Positions 8,212 to 16,510 are shown, counted from the first letter of the stretch. The stretch is DNA of 64,000 bases from Chitinophagaceae bacterium DXS (GCA_030345135.1 CP128386.1:4346667-4410666); one strand, 5' to 3'. The notes: generated by a model not told the origin, from the sequence alone. Made by a program: numbers and translations.

Positions 8212-8550
8212 ATGGCTAATAATAAACGCTATAAACTAAAAGGAGAACAAATAAGAAGCTTGATCGAACCAATGGGAGGTTGCATCGCAACCGACAAAAT
8301 AACTGTTCACGGCGAGTTGGTGGATTATATGTTACGAGAAAAACCAGTCAATGATATAGATAGCGGATGGCAGTTTTTTTCGGGAACAGAAGATCAAGAT
8401 TATGTCAATGATCCAAATAACTCTGCAATTTATGATGTAAATACAATTGCAAATTACGACCCTGCTATAATTCCTTATTTGCATCTGCCTGTCGGAACGC
8501 AACTTGAGCGGATTCGCGGAACTGATAAATTTCAGATTATACCTGGCTAA
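8212..8550 (+). CDS. Imm33/DUF2185 family protein (immunity-protein-like)
   Basis: The 112-residue protein carries the DUF2185 core: CIATDKITVHGELVDYMLRE, then DSGWQFFSGTEDQDYVNDPNNSAIYDVNTIANYDPAIIPYL, ending with PVGTQLER. This family was renamed Imm33 because members act as immunity partners of polymorphic toxins, though many are free-standing and of unknown role. No toxin gene lies beside it; the Fic gene 250 bases upstream is the nearest candidate effector, which is only an inference from position. Cytoplasmic, no signal peptide. Confidence 0.8.
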   Translation: MANNKRYKLKGEQIRSLIEPMGGCIATDKITVHGELVDYMLREKPVNDIDSGWQFFSGTEDQDYVNDPNNSAIYDVNTIANYDPAIIPYLHLPVGTQLERIRGTDKFQIIPG

Positions 8551-8906
8551 AATAAGTTACTCACATCCCAATCGTCATTTCCTTGCGACGTGTCGAGCGT
8601 ACTTATGCAGAGACAGCCACTCCTTCAAATTTGTTTCGATCAATGCGTAAAAAAAATATAATGCGTCCCGTACAAGTACGTTCTGCTCAAAATCAACTGT
8701 ACATATTTGCGCCAGTATCGGCTAACTGTTGTTTCTGACGCTGTCTCTATTTAATTGTAACGATACAATTCCTAATTTACTGATGGGCCATCGCAGCGAT
8801 TATAAAAAACTTATTTCGCTCCAGACCTTTTTTTGACCGAGCACTATTTATTAATATGTTTGCTGATGCCTTATTTAATGACAAACAACCAATAACCAAC
8901 ATAGCA
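8551..8906. other. 356-base gap without a recognisable gene
   Basis: Open frames here are short and not protein-like. A 9-bp inverted repeat (AGAGACAGC 8609-8617 with GCTGTCTCT 8740-8748) spans 120 bases, and GTACAAGTAC is a small palindrome near 8679. No promoter, terminator or known element could be assigned. Confidence 0.5.
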
Positions 8907-9167
8907 ATGTTTAAAAAATATAAGAACTGGTATAGTAATTTGAGCCCTTTGAAGCAGCTGGCAGTCTCGTTTATTATCAACTGGTTCATATGGTTAATTG
9001 GTTCGTTGCTCGGTGATAAAGTTTTTTTTGATGAGCCACATTCAACGAAATATCATCTTTTTTACGCAACCTGGATGGCTTTTATTCCCACCATGTTCTC
9101 CAATTGGGCAAAAATGAAAACACTGTTTAAGAGTGAGAATAACACAACAGGAAGTGCGCAGTGCTAA
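8907..9167 (+). CDS. Small membrane protein of unknown function
   Basis: Starting at ATG 8907 the protein is 86 residues (MFKKYKNWYSNLSPLKQLAVSF...). It contains one clear transmembrane segment (FIINWFIWLIGSLLG) and a second aromatic stretch (YHLFYATWMAFIPTMFSNW). Similar short proteins with an NLSPLKQL start and KYHLFxATWMAF element occur in Bacteroidota genomes but have no assigned role. The in-frame codon at 8856 would add 17 polar residues before the natural start and is not favoured. Confidence 0.6.
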   Translation: MFKKYKNWYSNLSPLKQLAVSFIINWFIWLIGSLLGDKVFFDEPHSTKYHLFYATWMAFIPTMFSNWAKMKTLFKSENNTTGSAQC

Positions 9168-9198
9168 AAGGCTAATCCCGGCTATGACAAAGTATTAA

Positions 9199-9369
9199 GG
9201 GAGCAAAGTATTCACCGATATCCACGGCAAATTGTTTGAAGGAGCCAAAGAAAAATTATCCACCACCAATTTATCCATAAGCGAAATCGCAAAGTTGTCA
9301 ATATCAACGGGCAAAACTATAACCATCAAATCGAAATTAGAGGGACCAGTTTTTCTCTTGTGTCAGTGA
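9199..9369 (+). pseudogene. Remnant of an AraC-type HTH regulator
   Basis: A 56-codon open stretch without a start reads IHGKLFEGAKEKLSTTNLSI then SEIA, which is the typical junction between the two helix-turn-helix motifs of an AraC regulator (xEEAKxLLxxTNLSVSEIA). After SEIA the match stops at once and the frame ends at 9367-9369. Nothing recognisable of the N-terminal domain precedes it. It looks like a decayed fragment; the identification rests on about 25 residues. Confidence 0.45.
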
Positions 9370-9435
9370 CAGACCCGTGTTTAAAATTATTAGCAGATCA
9401 CAATTTGTTTTGAAGATCTGAAACCAGTCTCTGTA

Positions 9436-9527
9436 TAGCTCTGTGTGTTCTCCGTGCGCCTCTGTGTAATTGTATTTTTTATTTCACATAGGATGAAAAG
9501 GCAGAAGCAGAAACGGAGTGCCACGGA
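9436..9527. repeat. Dispersed non-coding repeat, CTCTGTGT family, copy 1
   Basis: This segment (AGCTCTGTGTGTTCTCCGTG ... CTCTGTGTAATTGTATTTTT ... CGGAGTGCCACGG) is repeated with small differences at 12525-12611. Both lie upstream of unrelated genes. It belongs to the CACAGAG-type repeats found widely in environmental Bacteroidota. Confidence 0.85.
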
Positions 9528-9598
9528 ATCGTTTGCGTATTTATCTAAACCCTAAAATCTCATTCTGCTTATCTTTAAACGAAAGCAATTCTTGTCAT

Positions 9599-11020
9599 AT
9601 GCCCGACAACAACTATTCAAGAAGAAAATTTTTGACGCAGGCCGTATTGGCTTCGGCTGCAGCAGCCACGCCTGGTTTATTAATGGCAAAAGGCCGCGGC
9701 TCAACGCGCAGCTCAGACAAAGTAAATCTCGCTTGCATTGGTATCGGTAACCGGGGCGGCGAAATTATCCAGGAGCTTTATAAAACCGGCCTGGCTAACA
9801 TCGTAGCACTTTGTGATGTGGATATGGAAGCACCTCACACGCAGGCTACACTCAAACAGTTTCCGGATGTGCCGCGTTTTAAAGACTTCCGCCAGATGTT
9901 CGACAAAATGGGCAACCAGATTGAAGCTGTTTCAATCGGCGTTCCCGACTTCGCTCACTTTCCTATCACCATGATGGCGATTAGCCTTGGTAAGCATGTA
10001 TATGTGGAAAAACCCATGGCCCGCACTTTCAACGAAGTGGAACTGATGATGAAGGCTGCAGCTAAGCATCCCAAAGTGGTTACGCAAATGGGAAACCAGG
10101 GGCATTCTGACGCCAATTATTTCCAGTTTAAAGCCTGGAAAGATGCTGGCATTATCAAGGATGTGACCGCCATTACTGCCCACATGAACTCAGCAAGACG
10201 CTGGCATGGCTGGAATCCAAATATTACTTCTTTCCCTGCAGCAGAGCCTGTTCCAGCTACACTGGATTGGAATGTATGGCAAATGCAAACACAGGGACAT
10301 CAATATAATAAAGACTTTGTAAACGGTCAGTGGCGCTGTTGGTTCGATTTTGGAATGGGCGCTTTGGGCGACTGGGGTGCGCATCTGCTTGATACCGCTC
10401 ACCAGTTCCTGGATCTGGGTCTTCCTTATGAAGTTACTCCGCTGAAACTGGATGGACATAACAACTTTTTCTATCCCATGTCCACCACACTTTCCTTCAA
10501 ATTTCCGGAACGCGGCAACATGCCACCCGTAGAAGTGAAATGGTACGACGGACTGGATAATCTTCCGCCTATCCCTCCGGGTTATGGTGTTCAGGGACTG
10601 GATCCGAATATTCCACCTCCAAGCAACGGACCAATCAAGCCGGCGAAACTTAACCCCGGCAAAATCATCTATAGTAAGGAACTGACTTTCAAGGGAGGTT
10701 CTCACGGCAGCACTTTATCCATCATTCCGGAAGAGAAAGCAAAAGAAATGGCTTCGAAATTACCGGTTGTTCCGGCAAGTCCTTCCAACCATTTTGCCAA
10801 CTTCCTTAAAGCATGTAAAGGAGAGGAACAAACACGTTCACCGTTCTCCATTGCAGGGCCATTAAGCCAGGTCTTCTGCCTGGGTGTACTGGCGCAATGG
10901 ACAGGCGAGAAAGTTAGTTTTGACAGAAAAAAGAAAATAATCACCAGCAGCCAGAAGTTAAATGACTTGCTGGTTGGTCCTCCCCCGCGCAAAGGATGGG
11001 AGCAATATTATACCGTTTAG
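9599..11020 (+). CDS. Tat-exported Gfo/Idh/MocA family oxidoreductase
   Basis: From ATG 9599 the protein is 473 residues and opens with a twin-arginine signal (NYSRRKFLTQAVLASAAAA), so it is exported folded with its cofactor. The Rossmann fold follows (VNLACIGIGNRGGEIIQEL), then VEAVSIGVPDFAHFPITM-like segment and the catalytic-region EKPMA. The C-terminal half, with WQMQTQGHQYNKDF, GDWGAHLLDTAHQFLDLGLP and SNHFANFLKACKGEE, matches the exported bacterial subgroup that oxidises sugars or glycosides at C3. An upstream in-frame codon at 9518 would precede the Tat motif with 27 unrelated residues. It is monocistronic. Confidence 0.9.
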   Translation: MPDNNYSRRKFLTQAVLASAAAATPGLLMAKGRGSTRSSDKVNLACIGIGNRGGEIIQELYKTGLANIVALCDVDMEAPHTQATLKQFPDVPRFKDFRQMFDKMGNQIEAVSIGVPDFAHFPITMMAISLGKHVYVEKPMARTFNEVELMMKAAAKHPKVVTQMGNQGHSDANYFQFKAWKDAGIIKDVTAITAHMNSARRWHGWNPNITSFPAAEPVPATLDWNVWQMQTQGHQYNKDFVNGQWRCWFDFGMGALGDWGAHLLDTAHQFLDLGLPYEVTPLKLDGHNNFFYPMSTTLSFKFPERGNMPPVEVKWYDGLDNLPPIPPGYGVQGLDPNIPPPSNGPIKPAKLNPGKIIYSKELTFKGGSHGSTLSIIPEEKAKEMASKLPVVPASPSNHFANFLKACKGEEQTRSPFSIAGPLSQVFCLGVLAQWTGEKVSFDRKKKIITSSQKLNDLLVGPPPRKGWEQYYTV

Positions 11021-11022
11021 TT

Positions 11023-11080
11023 AAGTACGATTTACGAAGCCCGCCCGCGCCGAATGCGCATTTGGACGGGTACGAACTAC
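11023..11080. repeat. 58-bp dispersed palindromic repeat, copy 1
   Basis: This 58-bp segment is present again, in opposite orientation, at 54801-54858 with only two differences. It contains the palindrome CGAATGCGCAT(T/C)CG-like centre (11051-11064) flanked by CCCG-rich and ACGGG arms, so it can fold as a hairpin. It sits 3 bases after the stop of the oxidoreductase gene. Confidence 0.9.
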
Positions 11081-11133
11081 GTGGGTGCAGCATGCTTCTT
11101 TATTGTTAGCAACGTGAAGAAGTGAAACTCGTT

Positions 11134-11183
11134 AATCCCGAAGCAAGTCAATCCAAAGGCAAGTTTCGGGATTATTTCTTTTT
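11134..11183 (+). terminator. Weak terminator-like hairpin
   Basis: AATCCCGAA 11134-11142 pairs with TTCGGGATT 11165-11173 over a 22-base loop and is followed by a T-rich tract (ATTTCTTTTT). The long loop makes it weaker than others here. Confidence 0.5.
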
Positions 11184-11198
11184 CGGCAATTCAAAAAT

Positions 11199-11206
11199 TA
11201 GCTTTG
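11199..11206 (+). promoter_or_regulatory. Candidate -7 box before the DHFR-like gene
   Basis: TAGCTTTG fits TAnnTTTG and lies 22 bases before the ATG at 11229. No clear -33 element was found. Confidence 0.35.
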
Positions 11207-11228
11207 GGTAAGCAACATATACTTTCAA

Positions 11229-11786
11229 ATGACAGAAGACGCATTTAAAGTAACGATTCATATGGTTTCAAGTCTCGACGGCATTATTGCCAAAAGAGAC
11301 AACAGTGTTTCCTGGTTTGAAACAGTTGACTATTATGAAAGAGGAGTTGATGAACAAGACCCGGCTGAATTTCTCAAAACTATAGATTGCTATGTAATGG
11401 GAGCGCGCACATATGAACATGCGCTCGAACTCTCAAAATCTTATGGCCGGGCTTATGGCAACACACCGACGATTGTAATAAGCCATAGAGATCTTCCCGT
11501 TGAAAGAAAGAATGTCGAAATTTATTCAGGAGACCTGAACAAACTCGTGAATGAACGGCTGAAACCAAGCTATAAAAATGTTTGGCTGGTTGGTGGAGCA
11601 ATGCTTGCGAAAGATTTCATTCATTTAAAGCTGGCAGACGAAATCAGGTTATCTGTTCTACCTGTTATCCTGGGTGATGGTTTACTGTTCTTTAATCAAA
11701 TAGGAAGGGAGCTTGCCTTGCACCTGAAAAATGTCACCGCCTACAAAAGCGGTATAGTTGAACTACATTATGAAATAAAAAAATAA
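11229..11786 (+). CDS. Dihydrofolate reductase-like (RibD C-terminal domain) protein
   Basis: The 185-residue protein is a single RibD_C/DHFR-fold domain: VTIHMVSSLDGIIAKRDNSVSWF at the start, DCYVMGARTYEHAL, WLVGGAMLAKDFIHLKLADEI and the closing LSVLPVILGDGLLFF are the family landmarks. Such stand-alone proteins (YyaP/YwjB type) are probably NADPH-dependent reductases; the real substrate is unknown. It stands alone with its own promoter box upstream. Confidence 0.88.
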   Translation: MTEDAFKVTIHMVSSLDGIIAKRDNSVSWFETVDYYERGVDEQDPAEFLKTIDCYVMGARTYEHALELSKSYGRAYGNTPTIVISHRDLPVERKNVEIYSGDLNKLVNERLKPSYKNVWLVGGAMLAKDFIHLKLADEIRLSVLPVILGDGLLFFNQIGRELALHLKNVTAYKSGIVELHYEIKK

Positions 11787-11995
11787 ACGCTCCAAATAAT
11801 CCAGCTCAACTCAATTTTGTTTCGATCAATATTAAGTTTACCATTTGGAATTGTGTTGGGCTTTTGTACTTTTATTCTCGCTAACGATTTTCAATTGTTC
11901 CCCCATCTCAAAACCGTTACCTGTTGCAGCCCGCCAAATGACCATCCTGTTAAAAAATAGATCATGCATTTTTTAACTACCAAATAATACATGCA

Positions 11996-12418
11996 ATGAA
12001 AAAAGCAGTCATTACTTTAATCTGTGCCCTGTTTAGCTTTCATTCTTTTAGTCAATCGTTACAGAAAGGAAACCTGGTCGGTCTCCACACTTTTAGTCCT
12101 ACTTTAAAAGATGGTGTTACGATGGAAGATTTTGCAAAGTTTGTTACCACTAAAGCAATACCTGTTTATGAAGATGCCTTTCCAGGTATGAAAATGTATT
12201 TTATCAGATCCTTGCGAGGAAAGGATAGCAGCAGCCTGGGTATTATTTATATGTTTAAAACCGAATCCGACAGAAATAAATACTTTGGTTACAGCGGCCA
12301 ATTGACAGAACTTGGCAAGGCCGCTGTTGCAAAACTGAGTGATATTGGAAAGGAATTTGAAAAATATGAAGTGGCATCTAACGAGCCGGACATATATAAC
12401 GATTGGCTGGTTGAGTAA
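11996..12418 (+). CDS. Exported protein of unknown function
   Basis: The 140-residue protein has a signal peptide (MKKAVITLICALFSFHSFSQ, cleavage near FSQ-SL). The ~120 residue mature part is compact with alternating hydrophobics (LVGLHTFSPTL, MKMYFIRSLRGKDSSSLGIIYMF), suggestive of a ferredoxin-like alpha/beta sandwich such as those of the Dabb/EthD fold, but no conserved catalytic residue could be named. No family was recognised. Neighbours give no hint. Confidence 0.7.
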   Translation: MKKAVITLICALFSFHSFSQSLQKGNLVGLHTFSPTLKDGVTMEDFAKFVTTKAIPVYEDAFPGMKMYFIRSLRGKDSSSLGIIYMFKTESDRNKYFGYSGQLTELGKAAVAKLSDIGKEFEKYEVASNEPDIYNDWLVE

Positions 12419-12524
12419 TTCGCAATTCCATGTCGTTTTGTTAAGAGTTGTTATTCCCAAATACGCACAAACTATCAGGATCAAATTCATATTAGGGAGA
12501 CCTAATAAAGCATCTCCTCTGTGC

Positions 12525-12611
12525 AGCTCTGTGTCTTCTCCGTGAAGCTCTGTGTAATTGTATTTTTTTATTTCACAAAGGAAAGGCAGAAGTGGACACG
12601 GAGTGCCACAG
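12525..12611. repeat. Dispersed non-coding repeat, CTCTGTGT family, copy 2
   Basis: Second copy of the element at 9436-9527, in the same orientation, including AGCTCTGTGT, CTCTGTGTAATTGTATTTTT and CGGAGTGCCACAG blocks. Confidence 0.85.
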
Positions 12612-12712
12612 AGAATATGTTCGTGTTTTCCAAAACAAAGAACAATTCTGCACCATAGACCTATCATCGACGCCCTCTCTTTTCCGATGACTAACTCTTT
12701 CATGTAAAAAAA

Positions 12713-12758
12713 TTTGCGTAGCCAAATAACTACATTATATTTGTAGTCAAATAGCTAC
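12713..12758 (+). promoter_or_regulatory. ArsR-operon promoter with two operator sites
   Basis: A -33 TTTG (12713-12716) and a -7 TATATTTG (12736-12743) are separated by 19 bases, the Bacteroidota spacing. Two 16-bp sites of the form GTAG-N8-CTAC, at 12718-12733 and 12743-12758, are direct repeats 25 bp apart; one covers the spacer, the other runs from the -7 box across the presumed start. This geometry fits autorepression by the ArsR protein encoded 4 bases downstream. Confidence 0.65.
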
Positions 12759-12761
12759 ATA

Positions 12762-13085
12762 ATGAATTTACGAAGAGACGTTTTCCAGGCAATAGCAGAT
12801 CCAACAAGAAGAGCTATTCTCCTGTTGGTTGCTTCACAAGCCATGACCGCAGGCGCCATAGCTTCAAACTTTGATACTGCAAGACCTACCGTTTCAAAAC
12901 ACCTGCAAATACTTACCGAATGCGAGCTGCTAGCCCAGGAGCAGAACGGCAGGGAAATTTATTACCATATAAATGCTAACAAAATGAAAGAAGTAGACGA
13001 TTTCATTGAGCCATTCCGCAAAATGTGGGATGACAGGTTTAACAAGCTTGAGGCAATTATGAAGAATTACAAATCAAAAAAATAG
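12762..13085 (+). CDS. ArsR family winged-helix repressor
   Basis: A 107-residue winged helix protein of the ArsR type: [19 protein letters not shown], then the recognition helix region [31 protein letters not shown]. It has no Cys, so it lacks the metal-sensing CxC motifs of classical ArsR/SmtB and is probably a metal-independent regulator of the subgroup coupled to SRPBCC (AHSA1) genes. It is first in a tight four-gene operon and very likely controls it through the two GTAG-N8-CTAC sites just upstream. Confidence 0.92.
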   Translation: MNLRRDVFQAIADPTRRAILLLVASQAMTAGAIASNFDTARPTVSKHLQILTECELLAQEQNGREIYYHINANKMKEVDDFIEPFRKMWDDRFNKLEAIMKNYKSKK

Positions 13086-13091
13086 TACAAC

Positions 13092-13559
13092 ATGGAAAGA
13101 AAAACAAAGGTCCATGCCGAAGAGGGTAAACAGGAAATAACAATCACGCGGGAATTTGATCTTCCGGTAGAGCTACTTTTTAAAGCATACGAGGAACCTG
13201 AGATTGTTGAGCAATGGATGGGAACCAGGGTACTGAAACTGGAAAGTAAAAAACACGGCAGTTGGCAAATTGAAACACCTGATCCCAAAGGCAATGTGGC
13301 TTTTCGTGCTAATGGTGTAATTCACGAATTCATTCCTGTCCAGAAGATCACGCGGACATTTGAAATGGAGAATACTCCGTTTGGTGTTCAGTTGGAGATC
13401 TATGAGTTTGAAAGGTTGACTGATGATACAAGCAGACTGACGATGCATGTAATATATGAATCAGTTGCCCAAAGGGATCAGGTTTTAAAACTTCCTTTTG
13501 CCCAGGGCATCAATATGGCGCACAATCGCCTTGAAGAAATTGTAAGCAAATTAAAATAA
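13092..13559 (+). CDS. SRPBCC (AHSA1/START-like) domain protein
   Basis: The 155-residue protein is a single AHSA1-type SRPBCC domain: ITREFDLPVELLFKAYEEPEIVEQWMGTR at the start, FRANGVIHEFIPVQKITRTFEM in the middle and the amphipathic C-terminal helix. The fold has a deep hydrophobic pocket for small ligands. The start lies six bases after the ArsR stop. ArsR-SRPBCC pairs are widespread and the SRPBCC protein may sense or transform the ligand; the ligand is unknown. Confidence 0.9.
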   Translation: MERKTKVHAEEGKQEITITREFDLPVELLFKAYEEPEIVEQWMGTRVLKLESKKHGSWQIETPDPKGNVAFRANGVIHEFIPVQKITRTFEMENTPFGVQLEIYEFERLTDDTSRLTMHVIYESVAQRDQVLKLPFAQGINMAHNRLEEIVSKLK

Positions 13560-13565
13560 CGGACT

Positions 13566-13970
13566 ATGTCAAAAAGAAATAAAATTATCTACTGGATCGC
13601 TACACTTTGGCTGGCATTGGGAATGGTGGCAACAGGATTGGTGCAGGTGCTAAAACAACAGGCGGAAGGACAGCTGTCACCGCCCGGCGTTTATGGTATT
13701 ACACAACTTGGCTACCCGGTTTATTTTCTAACCATAATAGGTGTATGGAAGCTTTTAGGTGTTGTTGCCATTCTCGTTCCCAGGTTTCCTTTACTGAAAG
13801 AATGGGCATATGCAGGCTTCTTCTTTATTATGTCAGGAGCGATATTCTCGCATATTGCAACCGGGCACTCCATGAAGGAAATGTTTCCGGCGTTGCTACT
13901 TCTTGCACTTACTGTTGTATCTTGGTATTTCAGGCCCGCCGATAGAAAAGTGATTTTAGTTAATCAATAA
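13566..13970 (+). CDS. DoxX-like family membrane protein
   Basis: The 134-residue protein has four predicted transmembrane helices (IIYWIATLWLALGMVATGLVQ; LGYPVYFLTIIGVWKLLGVVAIL; WAYAGFFFIMSGAIFSHIA; FPALLLLALTVVSWYF), the topology of the DoxX/DoxX_2 family. The ITQLGYPVYFLTIIGVWKLLGV segment is typical. It is separated by six bases from the SRPBCC gene. Family members are linked to quinone redox or thiosulfate:quinone oxidoreductase, but for the ArsR-linked type no activity is known. Confidence 0.88.
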   Translation: MSKRNKIIYWIATLWLALGMVATGLVQVLKQQAEGQLSPPGVYGITQLGYPVYFLTIIGVWKLLGVVAILVPRFPLLKEWAYAGFFFIMSGAIFSHIATGHSMKEMFPALLLLALTVVSWYFRPADRKVILVNQ

Positions 13971-13980
13971 ATCAGAATTC

Positions 13981-14559
13981 ATGAATCCCAAAGTTGATTT
14001 CTTTTTTGACAAGGCTACAAAATGGCAGAAAGAGTATGAGCAATTGAGAACAATTGTTCTTAATTGCGGATTGGAAGAAGAATTGAAATGGGGGAATCCA
14101 TGCTATACTTTTGAAGACAGAAATATTGTCTTAATTCACGGATTTAAAGATTATTGTGCGCTGCTGTTTTTTAAAGGGGCATTGTTAAACGATGCGCATG
14201 GAATGTTGATTCAGCAAACTGAAAATGTGCAAGCTGCACGCCAGATCCGCTTTACTGACGTAAAAGAAATAGTAAAGAAGCAACGAGCCATCAAGACATA
14301 TATTTATGAAGCTATCGAGGTTGAAAAAGCCGGATTGCAGGTAAAACTGAAAAAGCCAACAGAATTTGCGGTTGCCGAAGAGTTTCAAGTAAGATTAGGC
14401 AAGAACCGGGCTTTAAAAAAAGCTTTTGAAGCATTAACGCCGGGGCGTCAAAGAGCTTACCTGCTTTATTTTTCCTCACCCAAACAAGCGAAAACACGCG
14501 AATCGAGAGTTGAGAAATATGTCCCGCTGATTTTGGAAGGAAAAGGGTTGAACGACTAA
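13981..14559 (+). CDS. YdeI/DUF1801 family protein
   Basis: The 192-residue protein has an N-terminal DUF1801 domain (LEEELKWGNPCYTFEDRNIVLIHGFKDYCALLFFKGALL) and a C-terminal YdeI-type bacteriocin-protection/OmdA segment (ALKKAFEALTPGRQRAYLLYFSSPKQAKTRESRVEKYVPLILEGKG). In E. coli-type studies the name comes from polymyxin/OmpD association, and its molecular action is not established. Starts 10 bases after doxX and closes the ArsR operon. No clear terminator follows. Confidence 0.88.
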   Translation: MNPKVDFFFDKATKWQKEYEQLRTIVLNCGLEEELKWGNPCYTFEDRNIVLIHGFKDYCALLFFKGALLNDAHGMLIQQTENVQAARQIRFTDVKEIVKKQRAIKTYIYEAIEVEKAGLQVKLKKPTEFAVAEEFQVRLGKNRALKKAFEALTPGRQRAYLLYFSSPKQAKTRESRVEKYVPLILEGKGLND

Positions 14560-14657
14560 TTAAGGAAGGGTGCACGCAGCGTACGCGGAGAGGCGGCGAC
14601 GCGGCGATAATTCAAAAGCAAAAAAACGGGCAAAAGCAGCATTAAATTAGCAGCAGT

Positions 14658-15224
14658 ATGAGTAACGATAAAAGGAAATTGACAGCGTCGCAAAACGAAG
14701 AATTGCTCCAGGTGTTGAAAGCACGATTTGAGAAAAACATGGCTCGCCATAAAAATATAAAATGGGCTGAAGTTCAGGCAAGGCTTGACGCTCAACCGCG
14801 TAAATTATGGTCGCTAAACCAGATGGAAGCGACCGGCGGCGAACCGGATGTAGTTGGGTTGGATAAGAAGACCGGCGAATTCCTTTTTTATGATTGCTCT
14901 GCTGAAAGTCCAAAGGGCCGCAGAAGCTTTTGTTATGATCACGAAGCTTTGGAGAAAAGAAAAGAACACAAGCCCGAAGATAGTGCCGTTAACATGGCAG
15001 CTGAGATGGGCATTGAACTTTTAACGGAAGAACAATACAGGGAGCTGCAGCAGCTTGGAAAATTCGACACAAAAACCTCCAGTTGGGTTGTAACACCTGC
15101 TAACATAAGAAAACTGGGTGGCGCAGTATTTTGTGATCGTCGCTATGATACTGTCTTTTTATATCACAATGGAGCAGATTCGTATTACGCCGCAAGGGGA
15201 TTTCGCGGATGTTTAAAAGTGTAG
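14658..15224 (+). CDS. DUF4256 family protein
   Basis: The 188-residue cytoplasmic protein matches DUF4256 from end to end: LLQVLKARFEKNMARHKNI at the start, the EATGGEPDVVGLD segment, FYDCSAESPKGRRSFCYD with two conserved Cys/Arg positions, and AVFCDRRYDTVFLYHNGADSYYAARGFRG at the C-terminus. No function is known; the family is spread across Bacteroidota, Firmicutes and Proteobacteria. It is monocistronic with a strong terminator. Confidence 0.9.
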   Translation: MSNDKRKLTASQNEELLQVLKARFEKNMARHKNIKWAEVQARLDAQPRKLWSLNQMEATGGEPDVVGLDKKTGEFLFYDCSAESPKGRRSFCYDHEALEKRKEHKPEDSAVNMAAEMGIELLTEEQYRELQQLGKFDTKTSSWVVTPANIRKLGGAVFCDRRYDTVFLYHNGADSYYAARGFRGCLKV

Positions 15225-15243
15225 GTATTCATAAATTCTTTTG

Positions 15244-15270
15244 AAACGCTGTGCCTTCCACAGCGTTTTT
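15244..15270 (+). terminator. Rho-independent terminator of the DUF4256 gene
   Basis: A 10-bp stem (AAACGCTGTG 15244-15253 with CACAGCGTTT 15259-15268) ends in five T residues. Confidence 0.9.
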
Positions 15271-15368
15271 CCATCTGAATATTTCCAAAAACACATGTCC
15301 ATTATACTTGATCGAAAGTACATCCGGATGCCAAGCTCAGGGCTCATAGCTGAAGGCTCATAGCTTTT

Positions 15369-16472
15369 TCAAAACCATCCCCGTCTTTTAAACTGCCTGA
15401 TCATCCACACAGGAATAAGCAGCATAAGCGCAACTGCTATGTAAAATCCGTATTTATTGTGCAAGATAGGTATACGTTCAAAGTTCATTCCGAAAATACC
15501 GCCTATCACCGTAGCCGGCGCCAGTAAACATGTTACAATGGCCATCACCTTCATTACCTCGTTCATTTTCATATTTACCTTGTTAAGATAAAGGTCCTGA
15601 AGGTTCACCATCATATCTCGATAGTTTTCTACAAGGTCTGAAGCCTGTATCGTATGGTCATAAACGTCTTTGAAATATTTGGTCGTTTTTTCATCCAGCA
15701 ACTCGCTGTCACTCCGTATAAAACCATTCACCAGCTCACGTACCGGAAGAACATTTCGTTTTAGTACGATGAGCTCTTTACGCAGGTTATTAATGCGGGC
15801 GAGTGATCTCGCATTCCCATAGCGAATAATATCCTCTTCAAGCAGTTCAATTCTTTCGCTCAGCTTTTCCATTACCACAAAATAATGGTCAACAATCATG
15901 TCTATTAGGGAATAACACAGATAATCCGCACCGGACTGTCTCAGCTTTGTGCCAGAGGCCTTTAGTTTAGAACGGACAAGGTCAAATACATCTCTTTTAG
16001 GATCTTCCTGGAAAGTGATCACAAAATTTTTTCCGAGTACAATGCTGATCTGTTCCTGCTCAACCGCAAGCACTTTTTCGTTGAAGAACAGCATATTCAA
16101 CAGACAGAAAAGGCCTTCGTCCATTTCGTCCATCTTAGCGCGTTGCCCCACGCTAAGAATATCTTCCATAAAAAGGTAGTGTATATTGTACTGCCTGCAG
16201 ATAGCTTCCACATCAGCCTTGCGTAAACCATCAATATTAATCCAGCTAATATTATCACTGCTCTTAAAACTGAAGCATTCTTCAACCCTTGCAAAGGTAT
16301 ACTCCCTTATTTCAGTAGCGCTATACTCAAATACATAGATATGAACATCCTTTGCTTCTTTCCGCTCAGGTATCACCGTAGGATTTACGGTAAATATTTC
16401 CTTTGTTCTTTTCGTGTTTGCCTGCGGAAAGAAAAGCTGCAAATATTTATTGGGATTGATCGTCATAAACAC
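15369..16472 (-). CDS. corA: CorA magnesium/cobalt transporter
   Basis: The 367-residue protein has the CorA layout: an N-terminal soluble alpha/beta funnel domain, a long helix (residues ~200-290, e.g. LSERIELLEEDIIRYGN and LRKELIVLKRNVLPVRELV), and two C-terminal transmembrane helices. The diagnostic GMN motif is in IFGMNFERIP at the end of TM1. The C-terminus is basic (QFKRRGWF). It forms a pentameric inner-membrane channel for Mg2+. ATG at residue 3 is an alternative start. No magnesium riboswitch was recognised upstream. Confidence 0.95.
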   Translation of the reverse strand: MFMTINPNKYLQLFFPQANTKRTKEIFTVNPTVIPERKEAKDVHIYVFEYSATEIREYTFARVEECFSFKSSDNISWINIDGLRKADVEAICRQYNIHYLFMEDILSVGQRAKMDEMDEGLFCLLNMLFFNEKVLAVEQEQISIVLGKNFVITFQEDPKRDVFDLVRSKLKASGTKLRQSGADYLCYSLIDMIVDHYFVVMEKLSERIELLEEDIIRYGNARSLARINNLRKELIVLKRNVLPVRELVNGFIRSDSELLDEKTTKYFKDVYDHTIQASDLVENYRDMMVNLQDLYLNKVNMKMNEVMKVMAIVTCLLAPATVIGGIFGMNFERIPILHNKYGFYIAVALMLLIPVWMIRQFKRRGWF

Positions 16473-16510
16473 AATTCATTAATAAGGAACATTGGCCGGG
16501 CTTCATGATC

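Noticed and set aside
12104-12703. 199-codon minus-strand frame opposite the 11996-12418 gene
   Set aside because: It covers the dispersed repeat and mirrors the exported protein gene; the plus-strand gene has a clear signal peptide.
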